Source: Actinotalea sp. Marseille-Q4924 (lineage in GTDB: Bacteria > Actinomycetota > Actinomycetes > Actinomycetales > Cellulomonadaceae). From it: 64,000 nt of DNA. A program made the translations under genes and the position numbers. Position 1 is the stretch's first letter. Every line of letters begins with the position of its first letter. Location of the stretch: NCBI RefSeq assembly GCF_916618755.1, contig NZ_CAKAKB010000002.1, positions 310,001-374,000 on the forward strand, given 5' to 3'. This document shows, piece by piece, positions 46,682 through 55,517 of the stretch. The notes beneath the pieces are model-generated. The model worked only from the letters and a program-made list of their open reading frames with translations. It made no database searches and was not told the origin of the DNA.

Positions 46682-47878
46682 GTGCTCCGACTCACCAACC
46701 CCGTGCGTGACTACGCCTGGGGCTCGCCCACCGCCATCCCCGACCTGCTCGGCGTCGCCGCCGAGGGCACGCCCGTCGCCGAGCTGTGGCTCGGCTCGCA
46801 CCCCAGCGCACCGTCCGTGGTCGACGGCGACGTGGACGGCCGCACCCTCGACGACCTGGTGGCCACCGACCCCGCGGCAGCGCTGGGCGACGACGTGGTG
46901 GCGCGCTTCGGGGCGGCTCTCCCGTACCTGCTGAAGGTCATCGCCGCCGAGCGACCGCTCTCGCTCCAGGTGCACCCGTCCAAGGAGCGCGCGGGTGCCG
47001 GGTTCGACGCCGAGGACCGGGCGGGGGTCCCCCTGGCGGACTCGCGCCGCAACTACAAGGACGCCAACCACAAGCCCGAGCTCGTCTTCGCGCTCACCAC
47101 GTTCCGCGCGATGTCCGGCTTCCGGGCGCCGCGACGCGCCGCAGAGCTCCTGGTGGGCCTCGACGCACCGCTGGCCAGGGCGCTCGCGGACGACCTCCGG
47201 TCCGATCCGTCGGCCGGCGGGATCAGGGTCGCGTTCCGCCGCCTGCTCGACCCGGGCACCCGACCCTCGGCGGAGGAGGTGGCCCAGGTCGCGGACGCCT
47301 GCCGCCGGCGCCTGGAGGCCGGGTCCCCGTCTCCCCGGGCGGACCGCACCGTGACGCTCCTGCAGGAGCAGTACCCCTGCGACCCCGGGGTCGTCACCTC
47401 CCTCCTGCTCAACCCGGTGACGCTCCAGCCGGGCGACGCGATGTTCGTGCCCGCCGGCGGCGTCCACGCGTACCTCTCCGGGGTGGCGATCGAGGTGATG
47501 GCCAGCTCCGACAACGTCCTCCGCGCCGGCCTGACGGCCAAGCACGTCGACATCCCCGAGCTCCTCGCGAACGTCGACTACGTCGCGGCCCCGCCGATCC
47601 GCATCGCCCCCGAGGTGTTCCACGGCTCCACGAAGGTCTTCTACGCGCCCGTCGACGACTTCGAGCTCTCCGTCACGACGCTGGACGACGACCTCGTCCA
47701 CCCGCTCCCGGGCCGCGGGCCGCGCATCCTGCTGTGCCTGGACGGCGAGGTGACGGTCGCCTCGGCGGGCGACGGCGAGCTCACGCTGCACCGCGGGCAG
47801 TCGGCGTTCGTGCCGGCGAGCGACGGCGCCCTCGTCGCGCGGGGCCACGGCACGGTCGTCCAGGCGGACGTGCCCTGA
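46682..47878 (+). CDS. manA: Mannose-6-phosphate isomerase, class I
   Basis: ManA converts fructose-6-phosphate to mannose-6-phosphate, the entry to GDP-mannose. The 398-residue cupin enzyme has LRLTNPVRDYAWGSPTAIPDLLG at the start, AELWLGSHPSAPS, KVIAAERPLSLQVHPSKERA with the zinc-binding His, NHKPELVFALTTFRAMSGF with a second metal site, and PAGGVHAYLSGVAIEVMASSDN with the catalytic loop. The C-terminal cupin part has VLRAGLTAKHVDIPEL. It starts with GTG at 46682. With ManB (56780) it supplies mannose-1-phosphate for gmd/fcl. It converges with the TIGR03089 gene. Confidence 0.96.
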   Translation: MLRLTNPVRDYAWGSPTAIPDLLGVAAEGTPVAELWLGSHPSAPSVVDGDVDGRTLDDLVATDPAAALGDDVVARFGAALPYLLKVIAAERPLSLQVHPSKERAGAGFDAEDRAGVPLADSRRNYKDANHKPELVFALTTFRAMSGFRAPRRAAELLVGLDAPLARALADDLRSDPSAGGIRVAFRRLLDPGTRPSAEEVAQVADACRRRLEAGSPSPRADRTVTLLQEQYPCDPGVVTSLLLNPVTLQPGDAMFVPAGGVHAYLSGVAIEVMASSDNVLRAGLTAKHVDIPELLANVDYVAAPPIRIAPEVFHGSTKVFYAPVDDFELSVTTLDDDLVHPLPGRGPRILLCLDGEVTVASAGDGELTLHRGQSAFVPASDGALVARGHGTVVQADVP

Positions 47879-47917
47879 GCGCAGGCGCGCAGACGGACTC
47901 GTGAGGGCGGGCGGTCC

Positions 47918-48745
47918 TCAGCTGGCGCCGGACACCCTCTCCGTCGCGACCAGCCGCTCGCGCCGCTCCTGGTCCGCGGCCAGCTCCCGCGACACCTGCG
48001 GGTCGCACAGCACCACGGAGCCGGCTGCCGCGAGGACGGTGACGGCGGCGGCCAGCACGGCGACGGCGTCGCCGTCGGCCGGTTCGAGGAGGACGCGGCC
48101 GGGGGCGGACACCGCCCCGGGCACCAGGTGCCCGGCCCACTCGGCGGCCCACGTGCCGAGCTCGCCGTGCGGTACGACCGCCCCCTCCACCTCGACGGCG
48201 TCCGCACCCGGGTCGTGCTCCTGGACGAACGTCAGCACGTCCCCGTAGGTCATGACCGCCGACGCGGCGTCCATCGCCCCGGCGGGCAGCGTCCCCTCGA
48301 AACGGCGGGCCGGGGCGCCCAGGGACACCGCGACGACGTCGTGCGACGACGACCACGCGTCCGGTCGGTCCGTCACCACCACCGCCCGATCGGCCGCGAG
48401 CCCACCGCCCGCACCCGCCGACGCGCCGTCGCCGGAGCGCACGACGGGCAGGACGCAGGCGCCGGCGCGCCACACGGCGAACGCCCACACGACGGCTCGC
48501 CAGTGCGGCGGCAGGTCGAGGACGACCGCCGAGCCGGGCCCGACCTCGAACTCCTCGACGAGCAGGTTCGTGCTCTTCGTCACCCAGTTGTCGAGCACGT
48601 GACCGGACAGCTCGACGCGCTCGCCGCCCGGCCCGTACCAGGTGACCCGCGGCCGTCCCGGGTCGCGTGTGAGCCCCTCGAGCAGCGTCGGGAGGAGCGG
48701 CCCGGCAGGGCGTGGGGCGAAGGCGGAACCCGTGCGATCGGTCAC
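47918..48745 (-). CDS. TIGR03089 family protein
   Basis: This 275-residue protein belongs to an actinobacteria-restricted family that looks like the N-terminal half of AMP-binding acyl-CoA synthetases (LPPHWRAVVWAFAVWRAGACVLPV is like the adenylate-forming N-domain). It lacks the C-terminal subdomain and the clear P-loop T/S-GTTG-PKG motif, so catalysis is doubtful. Family members are found beside WhiB and LCP genes in many actinobacteria, and the function is unknown. It is divergent from the whiB gene at 48952. I see no signal peptide or membrane helix. The protein is rich in Ala/Val and acidic residues and probably cytoplasmic. Confidence 0.85.
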   Translation of the reverse strand: MTDRTGSAFAPRPAGPLLPTLLEGLTRDPGRPRVTWYGPGGERVELSGHVLDNWVTKSTNLLVEEFEVGPGSAVVLDLPPHWRAVVWAFAVWRAGACVLPVVRSGDGASAGAGGGLAADRAVVVTDRPDAWSSSHDVVAVSLGAPARRFEGTLPAGAMDAASAVMTYGDVLTFVQEHDPGADAVEVEGAVVPHGELGTWAAEWAGHLVPGAVSAPGRVLLEPADGDAVAVLAAAVTVLAAAGSVVLCDPQVSRELAADQERRERLVATERVSGAS

Positions 48746-48815
48746 GCAGCACAGCGTAGGGTCTGCGTTTCGCGCCTCGTCGGGCGCCGACCGGGTGATC
48801 TAGCACAGGTTCCGC

Positions 48816-48844
48816 TTGACCCCAGCGCATGACACGCGTGTAAT
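48816..48844 (+). promoter_or_regulatory. Sigma-70-type promoter for whiB
   Basis: TTGACC at 48816-48821 and TGTAAT at 48839-48844 are separated by 17 bp, close to the ideal TTGACA-17-TATAAT and the best promoter match I found in the window. Transcription would start near 48851 and leave a leader of about 100 nt before the ATG at 48952, which has GGAAGG about seven bases upstream. Confidence 0.6.
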
Positions 48845-48951
48845 TCTCCTCATGCGGTTCGATTCGCCGTCGACGTAGGGACGACAGCGGGCGGCAGCCG
48901 GACAGCAGGACGCACGCCCTGCGGGGACCAGGCGGCACGGAAGGCTCTGAC

Positions 48952-49278
48952 ATGTGGAACTTGCTCGACGACGACGCATCGTTCCTCGACCGACCGGAGA
49001 CCCAGCAGGACGGCGCGACCGTCCTGCCGCTCTTCGGGACGGCCTCCGACGACGAGGGCGCCATGGGGTGGCAGGAGCGCGCGCTGTGCGCCCAGACCGA
49101 CCCCGAGGCGTTCTTCCCCGAGAAGGGCGGCTCCACGCGTGAGGCGAAGCGCGTCTGCACGGGGTGCGAGGTGCGCGCGGAGTGCCTCGAGTACGCCCTC
49201 GCCAACGACGAGCGGTTCGGCATCTGGGGTGGGCTGTCGGAGCGCGAGCGTCGCAAGCTGAAGAAGCGCGTCGTCTGA
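48952..49278 (+). CDS. whiB: WhiB family transcriptional regulator (WhiB2/WhmD-like)
   Basis: This 108-residue iron-sulphur regulator controls cell division or envelope genes in actinobacteria. Four cysteines coordinate a [4Fe-4S] cluster: one in ERALCAQTDPEAFF near residue 46 and three in RVCTGCEVRAECLEYAL near 69, 72 and 78. The FeS region is followed by the GIWGGLSERER turn and the basic tail RRKLKKRVV, which contacts DNA or sigma. The acidic N-terminal extension of about 40 residues is like WhiB2. Its neighbourhood (zincin-like protein, DUF3499, manB) matches the order around mycobacterial whiB2. A strong promoter precedes it. The large GT2 gene starts 26 bp after its stop, so the two may be co-transcribed. 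Confidence 0.96.
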   Translation: MWNLLDDDASFLDRPETQQDGATVLPLFGTASDDEGAMGWQERALCAQTDPEAFFPEKGGSTREAKRVCTGCEVRAECLEYALANDERFGIWGGLSERERRKLKKRVV

Positions 49279-49303
49279 CCGCCCCGCGCGGCCGACGGGA
49301 CAC

Positions 49304-52300
49304 ATGACCGACGCAGGTCCTCCCCCCAGCACGCCTGCTCGGCGACCCCTGGTGTCGCGACGCCACGTCACAGCGGTCGTCGTGACCCGCGGTGACACCG
49401 AGTACGTCGAGCGGACCCTCGAGGCGGTCCACGCCCAGGCGCGCCGACCGGACCGGCTCCTCGTCGTCGACGTCGGCCACGAGCCGGCACCCACGCTCCG
49501 GGCGCTGGTCGGAGCGTCGCAGGGGGTCTCCGCTCCTGCGCCCGCACCTGTGTCCCCGCCCGGACCGGAGGGCACCCCCGCCGGACGACTGCCCGTCGTC
49601 CACCTCCACGTGCCCCGCGCACGCACCTTCGGTGACGCGGTCCGTGGCGCGCTCGCCGCCGGCGCCCACGTCGTCGACGACGACGACGCGCGCGCGCGGA
49701 CCGACGGCCACGCCCCGCAGCCGCCGCGGGCCCCGACCGACCCCGACACGCTCGCCGACCGGCAGTGGCTCTGGCTCCTGCACGACGACAGCGCCCCCGA
49801 CGCCGGCGCCCTCGCCGCCCTCCTGCACGCCGTCGAGCTCGCGCCCTCGGTCGCCGTCGCCGGGTGCAAGCAGCGCACGTGGTCCGACCCGCCCCGCGTC
49901 CTGGAGGTCGGGGTCTGGACCTCGCGGTTCGGGCGGCGCATGACCGGCCTCGACGAGCCCGAGATGGACCAGGGCCAGCACGACGCCCGGGAGGACGTCC
50001 TCGCCGTCGGCCTGGCGGGCGCGCTCGTGCGTCGCGACGTGTGGGACCAGCTCGGCGGACCGGACCCCGCGCTCGGGCCCTACGGCGACGGCCTGGACCT
50101 GTGCCGGCGCGCCCGGCTGGCGGGGCACCGCGTCGTCGCCGTCCCCGAGGCGGTCGTGCACCACGCCCGGGCGTCGCTGTCCGAGCCGCACTCCGGTGCC
50201 GTGCTGCACCGCCCCGGCTGGGACCTGCGGCGCTCCGTCCGCGCCCGGCGCGAGGCGTACCTGCACGCCCAGCTGACCGGCGTCCCGCTCCTGCTGGTCC
50301 CGGTCGTCGCCGTGCTCGCGGTCGTCAGCGGCGTCGTGCGCGCCCTCGGCCGGCTCCTCGTCAAGGAGCCGCACCTGGTCACCGCCGAGCTCACGGCCCC
50401 GGGCCGCGTCCTGCTGCGACCGGGCCGCATCGCCCGCGCGCGCCGCGCCGCCGCCCGCACCCGGCGTCTGCCGCGCCGCTCCCTGCGCCCGCTGCAGGTG
50501 GGCTGGCGCGAGGTCTTCCGCCAGGCCCGGGACCGGCGCCTCACCGCCGCGGAGGCCCGCCGCCGCCAGGAGGCCCCGAGCGAGCTGGAGCTGCGCGAGC
50601 TGGCTGCGCTGCGGCGCCGTCGGCGCGTCGGGCTGGCCGTCGTCGTCCTGCTCGCCGTCGCGATCACGACGGCCACCGTCGGACGTCTGGTCACGCGCGT
50701 CGTGGCGGGGGAGCGGCTGACCGGCGGCGCGCTCCTCCCCGGGGACGCGGGCGCCGCCAAGGTGTGGGACCTCGTCCTGTCCGGTCGCCTGCCCGCGGGC
50801 CTGGGCCACGCCGCGCCGACGGACCCGGCGCTCATCGCGCTCCTGCCCCTCACCGCCCTCACCGGCTCGGTGGGCGGCGCGGCGGCCGTGGTGCTGCTGG
50901 CCGCCCCGGTGCTGGCCGCCGTCGGCGCCTGGTACGCGGCCGGCGTGGCGACGCGCTCGGTCGGCCTGCGGGCCTGGGCCGCCGTCGTCTGGGCCGTCAC
51001 ACCGGCCCTCACCCTCGGCCTCGGCTCCGGACGGTGGGGCGCGGTGCTCGCGCACGTGCTGCTGCCGTGGGTGGTGCTGGGCGTCGCCCGCGGCACGGGC
51101 GTGGCCCGCGTCGACGGGGTGAGCCCCGGCCTGCCGCGGGGCGACGCGGCGACCGTGCCCGCCGTCCGGCGCGCGCCGGCGTCCCTCGCCGCCACGGCGG
51201 CCGCCTCGCTCGCGCTCGCCGCGGCGACCGCCGGCGCACCCGTCCTGCTCCTCGTCGCCGTCGTCGCGGTGCCGGCCCTGCTGCCCGCCGTGCCCGTGCG
51301 CGGCCGCCTCCTGTGGCTGCCGGTGCCCGCGCTGGCGCTGCACGGTCCCACGGTCGTCGCCGCCGCCGAGCGGTGGGCCGACGGCGGCTGGCGCGCCCTG
51401 CTGACCGACCCCGGCGAGCCGCTGTCCTCCACCACGGCGCCCGCGTGGCAGGTGCTCCTCGGCTGGCCCGTCCCGCCCGGTGCCGCACCCGAGGCGGCCG
51501 GGGCGGCCGCGGCGCCCCAGACCCTGGTGGACCTCCTCGGTGCCTGGCTGCCCGTCGCGCTCCTCGTGGCGTCCGGGGTCCTGGCCCTCGTCGCGCTCGC
51601 CGGTCTCGCCGTGGCGCGCGCCGCGGCGCCGGCTCGCGTCGGCTGGGTCCTCGCCGCGCTCGGCGTGCTCGCGGCGACCCTGCTCGCCCGCGTGGAGGTG
51701 GCAGGCGCCGACGACGTGCTCGTCACCGCCTGGGCGGGCCCGGCCGCCACGCTCGTCGTGGCGGGGCTGCTCGTCGCCGCCGTGCCCGCGGCGGACGGCC
51801 TGCGGGAGGCCCTCGCGAGCCACGCGTTCGGCTGGCGCCAGACGACCGCCGGCGTGCTGGCGGTCCTCGCCGTCGCCGGTCCCGTCGCGCTCGGCACGGC
51901 GTGGGTCTGGGCGGCGCTGGACGCCGTCGGCCCCGACGGACGGTCCGTGCTGGCGCTGCGGACCACGGACGTCCCCGTGGTCCCGGCCGCCGGCACGCAG
52001 CTGCAGCGCTCGCCCGAGGACGTCCGCGTCCTCCTCCTCGAACCGGTCGACGACGACGCCGTCGACGCCACCCTGCTGCGCCACGACGGGCGCCAGCTCA
52101 CCGGCATCTCGCGCGCCGTGACCGCCCGCGACGTCGTCGGCGGCTGGGGCGAGGCGGCACCCGCCGCGCCCGACGCGGCGGACGAGCAGCTGGCGCAGGA
52201 CGTCGCCCGCCTCGTCGCGGGCGCCGACGACGACGTCGCCGCGGACCTCGCCGGGCTGGCCGTCGGGGCGGTCCTGCTCCCGCCCGCCGCCGACGACGCC

Positions 52301-52783
52301 CCGCCGTCCGCCGTCCGGGCGCGCTCGGCCCTCGTCGCCCAGCTCGACGGGACCGTAGGGCTGGAGCGCGTGACGGAGACCGCCTCCGGGGTCATCTGGC
52401 GCGTCGCGGTGGACGACCGGGGGACCACCACGGCGTGGGCCCGGCTCCTCGACACGCAGGGTGGCGCGGCGGTACCGGTCCCGGCGGACGACGCCACCGT
52501 CCGCACCCGGGTCGACGCCGCCGCCGACGGCGTCACGGGCCGGGTGCTCGTGCTCGCCGAGCGCGCCGACCCGGGGTGGCGCGCGAGCCTCGACGGCCGC
52601 CCGCTGCGGTCGGTGCAGAGCGGGTGGCAGCAGGCCTTCGAGCTGGGCCCCGAGGGAGGACGTCTCGTCGTCGACCACGACGCCCCGGCACGCGGTGTCT
52701 GGGCAGCGGTCCAGGGCTTCGTGCTCGTGGTGACCCTGCTCCTCGCGGTGCCCGTCCGACGACGCCGAGGAGGTGCGCGATGA
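49304..52783 (+). CDS. Large GT2 glycosyltransferase fused to a polytopic membrane domain
   Basis: This protein of 1159 residues combines a cytoplasmic GT2 domain with a membrane half. Residues ~20-300 hold HVTAVVVTRGDTEYVERTLEAV, LWLLHDDSAPDAGAL (DxD-like) and GDGLDLCRRARLAGHRVV (acceptor motif). A basic linker of about 100 residues follows, then ~12 hydrophobic helices between about 445 and 870. The last ~250 residues are probably extracellular and beta-rich. Homologues in related bacteria sit in the same whiB-DUF5719 neighbourhood and are assumed to act in wall glycan synthesis. Its ATGA overlap with the DUF5719 gene shows tight coupling. Donor and acceptor are unknown. The start is the ATG at 49304. 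Confidence 0.88.
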   Translation: MTDAGPPPSTPARRPLVSRRHVTAVVVTRGDTEYVERTLEAVHAQARRPDRLLVVDVGHEPAPTLRALVGASQGVSAPAPAPVSPPGPEGTPAGRLPVVHLHVPRARTFGDAVRGALAAGAHVVDDDDARARTDGHAPQPPRAPTDPDTLADRQWLWLLHDDSAPDAGALAALLHAVELAPSVAVAGCKQRTWSDPPRVLEVGVWTSRFGRRMTGLDEPEMDQGQHDAREDVLAVGLAGALVRRDVWDQLGGPDPALGPYGDGLDLCRRARLAGHRVVAVPEAVVHHARASLSEPHSGAVLHRPGWDLRRSVRARREAYLHAQLTGVPLLLVPVVAVLAVVSGVVRALGRLLVKEPHLVTAELTAPGRVLLRPGRIARARRAAARTRRLPRRSLRPLQVGWREVFRQARDRRLTAAEARRRQEAPSELELRELAALRRRRRVGLAVVVLLAVAITTATVGRLVTRVVAGERLTGGALLPGDAGAAKVWDLVLSGRLPAGLGHAAPTDPALIALLPLTALTGSVGGAAAVVLLAAPVLAAVGAWYAAGVATRSVGLRAWAAVVWAVTPALTLGLGSGRWGAVLAHVLLPWVVLGVARGTGVARVDGVSPGLPRGDAATVPAVRRAPASLAATAAASLALAAATAGAPVLLLVAVVAVPALLPAVPVRGRLLWLPVPALALHGPTVVAAAERWADGGWRALLTDPGEPLSSTTAPAWQVLLGWPVPPGAAPEAAGAAAAPQTLVDLLGAWLPVALLVASGVLALVALAGLAVARAAAPARVGWVLAALGVLAATLLARVEVAGADDVLVTAWAGPAATLVVAGLLVAAVPAADGLREALASHAFGWRQTTAGVLAVLAVAGPVALGTAWVWAALDAVGPDGRSVLALRTTDVPVVPAAGTQLQRSPEDVRVLLLEPVDDDAVDATLLRHDGRQLTGISRAVTARDVVGGWGEAAPAAPDAADEQLAQDVARLVAGADDDVAADLAGLAVGAVLLPPAADDAPPSAVRARSALVAQLDGTVGLERVTETASGVIWRVAVDDRGTTTAWARLLDTQGGAAVPVPADDATVRTRVDAAADGVTGRVLVLAERADPGWRASLDGRPLRSVQSGWQQAFELGPEGGRLVVDHDAPARGVWAAVQGFVLVVTLLLAVPVRRRRGGAR

Positions 52784-54489
52784 CCGAGGACCCCACGGAC
52801 GAGCCGACGCAGCCCGCAGCCGGTCCCAGCGCCGTGGCCGACGTCCCGGCCGACGACCCGGCCGCCGTCCCCACCGCTGTCCCGGCCGAGGGACTGCGCC
52901 GGGCCGGGTCGGTGCGCCGCGTCCTGACCCGGGTCGCCACGGCCGTCGCGGCGCTCGCCCTCGTCGCCGCCGCCGTCCTCGCCGACGACGTCCTGCCCCG
53001 GCCGGCACCCGTCCCGGCGGCGGCCGCAGACCTCGCCGTGCCCCCGGCGCCGGCGACGGTCGTCTGCCCGGGCCCGCTGCGCCTGCCCACCGAGCCGGAA
53101 CCGGGGGGCGACCTGACCTACGACCCCCAGTTCGACCCGTCCCCCGAGGACTCCGCGACGAGGCTCTCCGCCGTGGCCGAGGAGACCGCCGGCGTCGAGC
53201 TGCGCACCCTGGGGGAGGGCGCGACGACGTCGGGCGGCGGGCTCGCCGTCGCGGCCGCCGACCTGGCGGCGGGCGCCGTGGTGACGGCGATCCCCGGGAC
53301 GGCCACCGACGACGACGCCGTCGCCGCGCCCCAGGTGGCGGCCGGCGTCGTCACGCTCACGTCGTCCGGCGACCTGCGCGGGCTCGCGGCCGCCGGGTGC
53401 ACCCGCCCGGCTGCGGAGCTCTGGCTCGCCGGTGGGAGCACGACGCTGGGGTCCAGCGCGCGCCTGGTCCTGCAGAACCCCGGGGCGACCGCCGTGACAG
53501 TGGGCCTGGACCTGTGGGGGCCCGGCGGCCCGGTGGAGCTGGCCGGCGCGCCGCAGTTCCTCGTGCCGCCCGGGCAGGAGCGTGTCGTGCTGCTCGAGGG
53601 CCTCGCGGCGGAGGAGCGGCGCGTCGTCGTCCGCGTCACCGCGGCCGGCGGCCTGGTCACCGCACATCTGCAGGACAGCGCCCTGCGGGGCGTCGTCCCC
53701 GCGGGCGTCGACCAGGTCGTCCCCGGGGCCGCGCCCGCGACGCGGCAGGTGCTCACGGGAGTCGTCGTGCCCGCCACGGACGCCGGCACCGCGGACACCG
53801 CCCAGCTGCGGCTGCTGGCACCCGAGGAGTCCACGACGGCGTCGGTCGCGCTGCTCGGGCCCGAGGGCCCCGTCGACCTGCCGGGGCTCGCCGAGGTCGA
53901 CCTCGACGCCGGCGCCGTGCTCGACGTCCCCCTCGCGGCCCTGCCCGCCGGGGCGTGGACGGTGGTCGTGGACGCGGCGGCCCCGGTCGTCGCGGGCGCC
54001 ATGGTGACGAGCGGGACGGGCGTCGGCGCGGCGGCCGAGAGCCGCACCGCGCCGCTGGACCGCGCCTGGGTGCCTGCCGCGACCACGGCGCCGTCCGCGA
54101 CCGTCGTCCTGCCCGGAGGGGGCGGCGCGCTCGAGGGCCTGTCCCGCACGGTCGTGCTGGCGCTCGTCGACCCGCCGGCGGGGCAGGACGTCCGCGCGAC
54201 CGCCGCCGCGACGCTGGAGCTGGTGGACGACACCGGCACGGTGCTGGGCACGGCCGACGTGACCCTCGACCGGGGCACCACCCTGCGGCTCGACCTGGCC
54301 GAGCTCGCCGAGCGGGCGGGTCTGCCGGAGGATGCCGCCGTCACGGCGGTGCGGTCGCGGACCGAGAGCGCGTCCGTGGTGCTCGGCGGCGTCCTCGTGG
54401 CCTCTGCGCCCGACGGCGACCTCGTCAGCGTCGTCGCCGCGACTCCCGACGTCCGGGCACGGGCGGCGTTGCGGGTGGACCTGCGCTGA
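52780..54489 (+). CDS. DUF5719 family protein, membrane-anchored extracellular
   Basis: This protein of 569 residues has a Pro/Ala-rich, acidic cytoplasmic start (~40 residues), a membrane helix at about 50-70 (VLTRVATAVAALALVAAAVL), and then an extracellular part made almost wholly of beta-strand-like Val/Thr/Gly sequence. A Cys near VVCPGPLRLP and another in AAAGCTRPA could pair. The family (DUF5719) has no assigned function. It always follows a large GT2/membrane protein in actinobacterial genomes of this type, so a joint role in outer-face glycan processing is inferred. The ATG at 52780 overlaps the preceding stop (ATGA). Just past its own stop there is a short tandem duplication. Confidence 0.85.
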   Translation: MTEDPTDEPTQPAAGPSAVADVPADDPAAVPTAVPAEGLRRAGSVRRVLTRVATAVAALALVAAAVLADDVLPRPAPVPAAAADLAVPPAPATVVCPGPLRLPTEPEPGGDLTYDPQFDPSPEDSATRLSAVAEETAGVELRTLGEGATTSGGGLAVAAADLAAGAVVTAIPGTATDDDAVAAPQVAAGVVTLTSSGDLRGLAAAGCTRPAAELWLAGGSTTLGSSARLVLQNPGATAVTVGLDLWGPGGPVELAGAPQFLVPPGQERVVLLEGLAAEERRVVVRVTAAGGLVTAHLQDSALRGVVPAGVDQVVPGAAPATRQVLTGVVVPATDAGTADTAQLRLLAPEESTTASVALLGPEGPVDLPGLAEVDLDAGAVLDVPLAALPAGAWTVVVDAAAPVVAGAMVTSGTGVGAAAESRTAPLDRAWVPAATTAPSATVVLPGGGGALEGLSRTVVLALVDPPAGQDVRATAAATLELVDDTGTVLGTADVTLDRGTTLRLDLAELAERAGLPEDAAVTAVRSRTESASVVLGGVLVASAPDGDLVSVVAATPDVRARAALRVDLR

Positions 54490-54513
54490 GCGGCTGGACC
54501 TGCGCTGAGCGGC
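54476..54513. repeat. 19-bp tandem duplication spanning the DUF5719 stop codon
   Basis: TGGACCTGCGCTGAGCGGC occurs at 54476-54494 and again, without a break, at 54495-54513. The first copy contains the last codons and the TGA of the DUF5719 gene. The second adds a duplicate stop region in the 3' flank. It looks like a recent replication-slippage event with no coding effect. Confidence 0.9.
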
Positions 54514-54577
54514 GGTCGGTCGTCTCGGCACCGGCCGCGGTGACGTCGGGGCGGCACGCGCTGCGCGAGACAGCTCC

Positions 54578-55465
54578 TCACCTGCGGTGCGAGGACCTCA
54601 GCTCGACGGCCTGCCGGGCCGCCAGCCCGAGCCTGATGGCGACGCGCAGAGGTGCGTGGTACCACCGATGGTACCGCGCCGACAGGTAGAGGTCCGCACT
54701 GCGGTGGTGGGCCTTGATCATGGCGGCCGGCCGCTCCCGCCACGAGGCGCCCCCCACGTGGGTGACCGCCGCGGACGGCACGTGGACGTTGCTCCATCCC
54801 GCGCGGCCCAGCCGTTCGCCCAGGTCCAGGTCCTCGAAGAACATGAAGTAGCGCTCGTCGAAGCCGCCCACGGCCCGGAAGGCCTCGCGCCGCAGCAGCA
54901 GGCAGGAGCCCGAGAGCCACCCCGCCGTGCGCTCACCGCTGCCGGTGCGCTCCTGGCGCGCCTGGTACTCCCGCGTCCACGGGTTGCCCGCCCAGACCCG
55001 GGCCAGGAGCGCATGACCGGCGCCCTGCTTCAGCGACGGCAGCTCGCGTGCGGAGGGGTAGACCGTGCCGTCGACGTTGAGGACGGCCGGGCCGAGCGCA
55101 CCGGACCGCGGGTGCCGCTCCGCGGCCGCGAGGAGCTCGTCCAGGCTGCCGGCATGCCACACGACGTCGGGGTTGGCGACGACGAGCCACGGCTCGTCCC
55201 CATCGGCGGCGGCCAGGTTGGCCGCGCGGCCGTACCCGAGGTTCTCGCCGGTGCGGAGCACCTGCGCTCCGTGGTCGCGGGCCACCTCGTCGACGACGGT
55301 CGGGTCCGTGCCGTTGTCGACGACGACGAGGCGGACGGGCTGCGTCGTCGCGTCGGCGAGGCTCGCCGCGAAGGCCGCCAGCTCGGGACCCGGGTGGTAG
55401 GCGACGCAGACGACCAGGACGCGGGGAGGCGCCGGGGTCGCCGGGTGGAGGGAGGGGATGCTCAT
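54578..55465 (-). CDS. wbbL: GT2 rhamnosyltransferase, WbbL-like
   Basis: This 295-residue GT-A enzyme is similar to mycobacterial WbbL, which adds rhamnose to GlcNAc-PP-polyprenol to form the linkage unit of wall galactan. Motifs are RVLVVCVAYHPGPELAAF, LVVVDNGTDPT, GENLGYGRAANLAA, VVANPDVVWHAGSL, TAGWLSGSCLLLRREAF and FDERYFMFFEDLDLGERLGRAGW, the last containing the catalytic ED. Its place near whiB, DUF3499 and manB fits the mycobacterial wbbL region. The linkage-unit role is an inference. It could instead be a rhamnosyltransferase for another glycan. It is convergent with the DUF5719 gene and is the last visible gene in its direction. Confidence 0.87.
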   Translation of the reverse strand: MSIPSLHPATPAPPRVLVVCVAYHPGPELAAFAASLADATTQPVRLVVVDNGTDPTVVDEVARDHGAQVLRTGENLGYGRAANLAAADGDEPWLVVANPDVVWHAGSLDELLAAAERHPRSGALGPAVLNVDGTVYPSARELPSLKQGAGHALLARVWAGNPWTREYQARQERTGSGERTAGWLSGSCLLLRREAFRAVGGFDERYFMFFEDLDLGERLGRAGWSNVHVPSAAVTHVGGASWRERPAAMIKAHHRSADLYLSARYHRWYHAPLRVAIRLGLAARQAVELRSSHRR

Positions 55466-55517
55466 CGGCGATCACCCTAACGGGGCGACCGGGAGGCGCC
55501 GCACGCGATCGACGGTG

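Noticed and set aside
48800-54531. Very long open frames on the minus strand (over 1400 codons) opposite the GT2 and DUF5719 genes
   Set aside because: They consist of low-complexity Arg/Pro/Gly/Ala/Thr strings with no domain, and the plus strand carries clear protein families. High GC alone keeps such antisense frames open.
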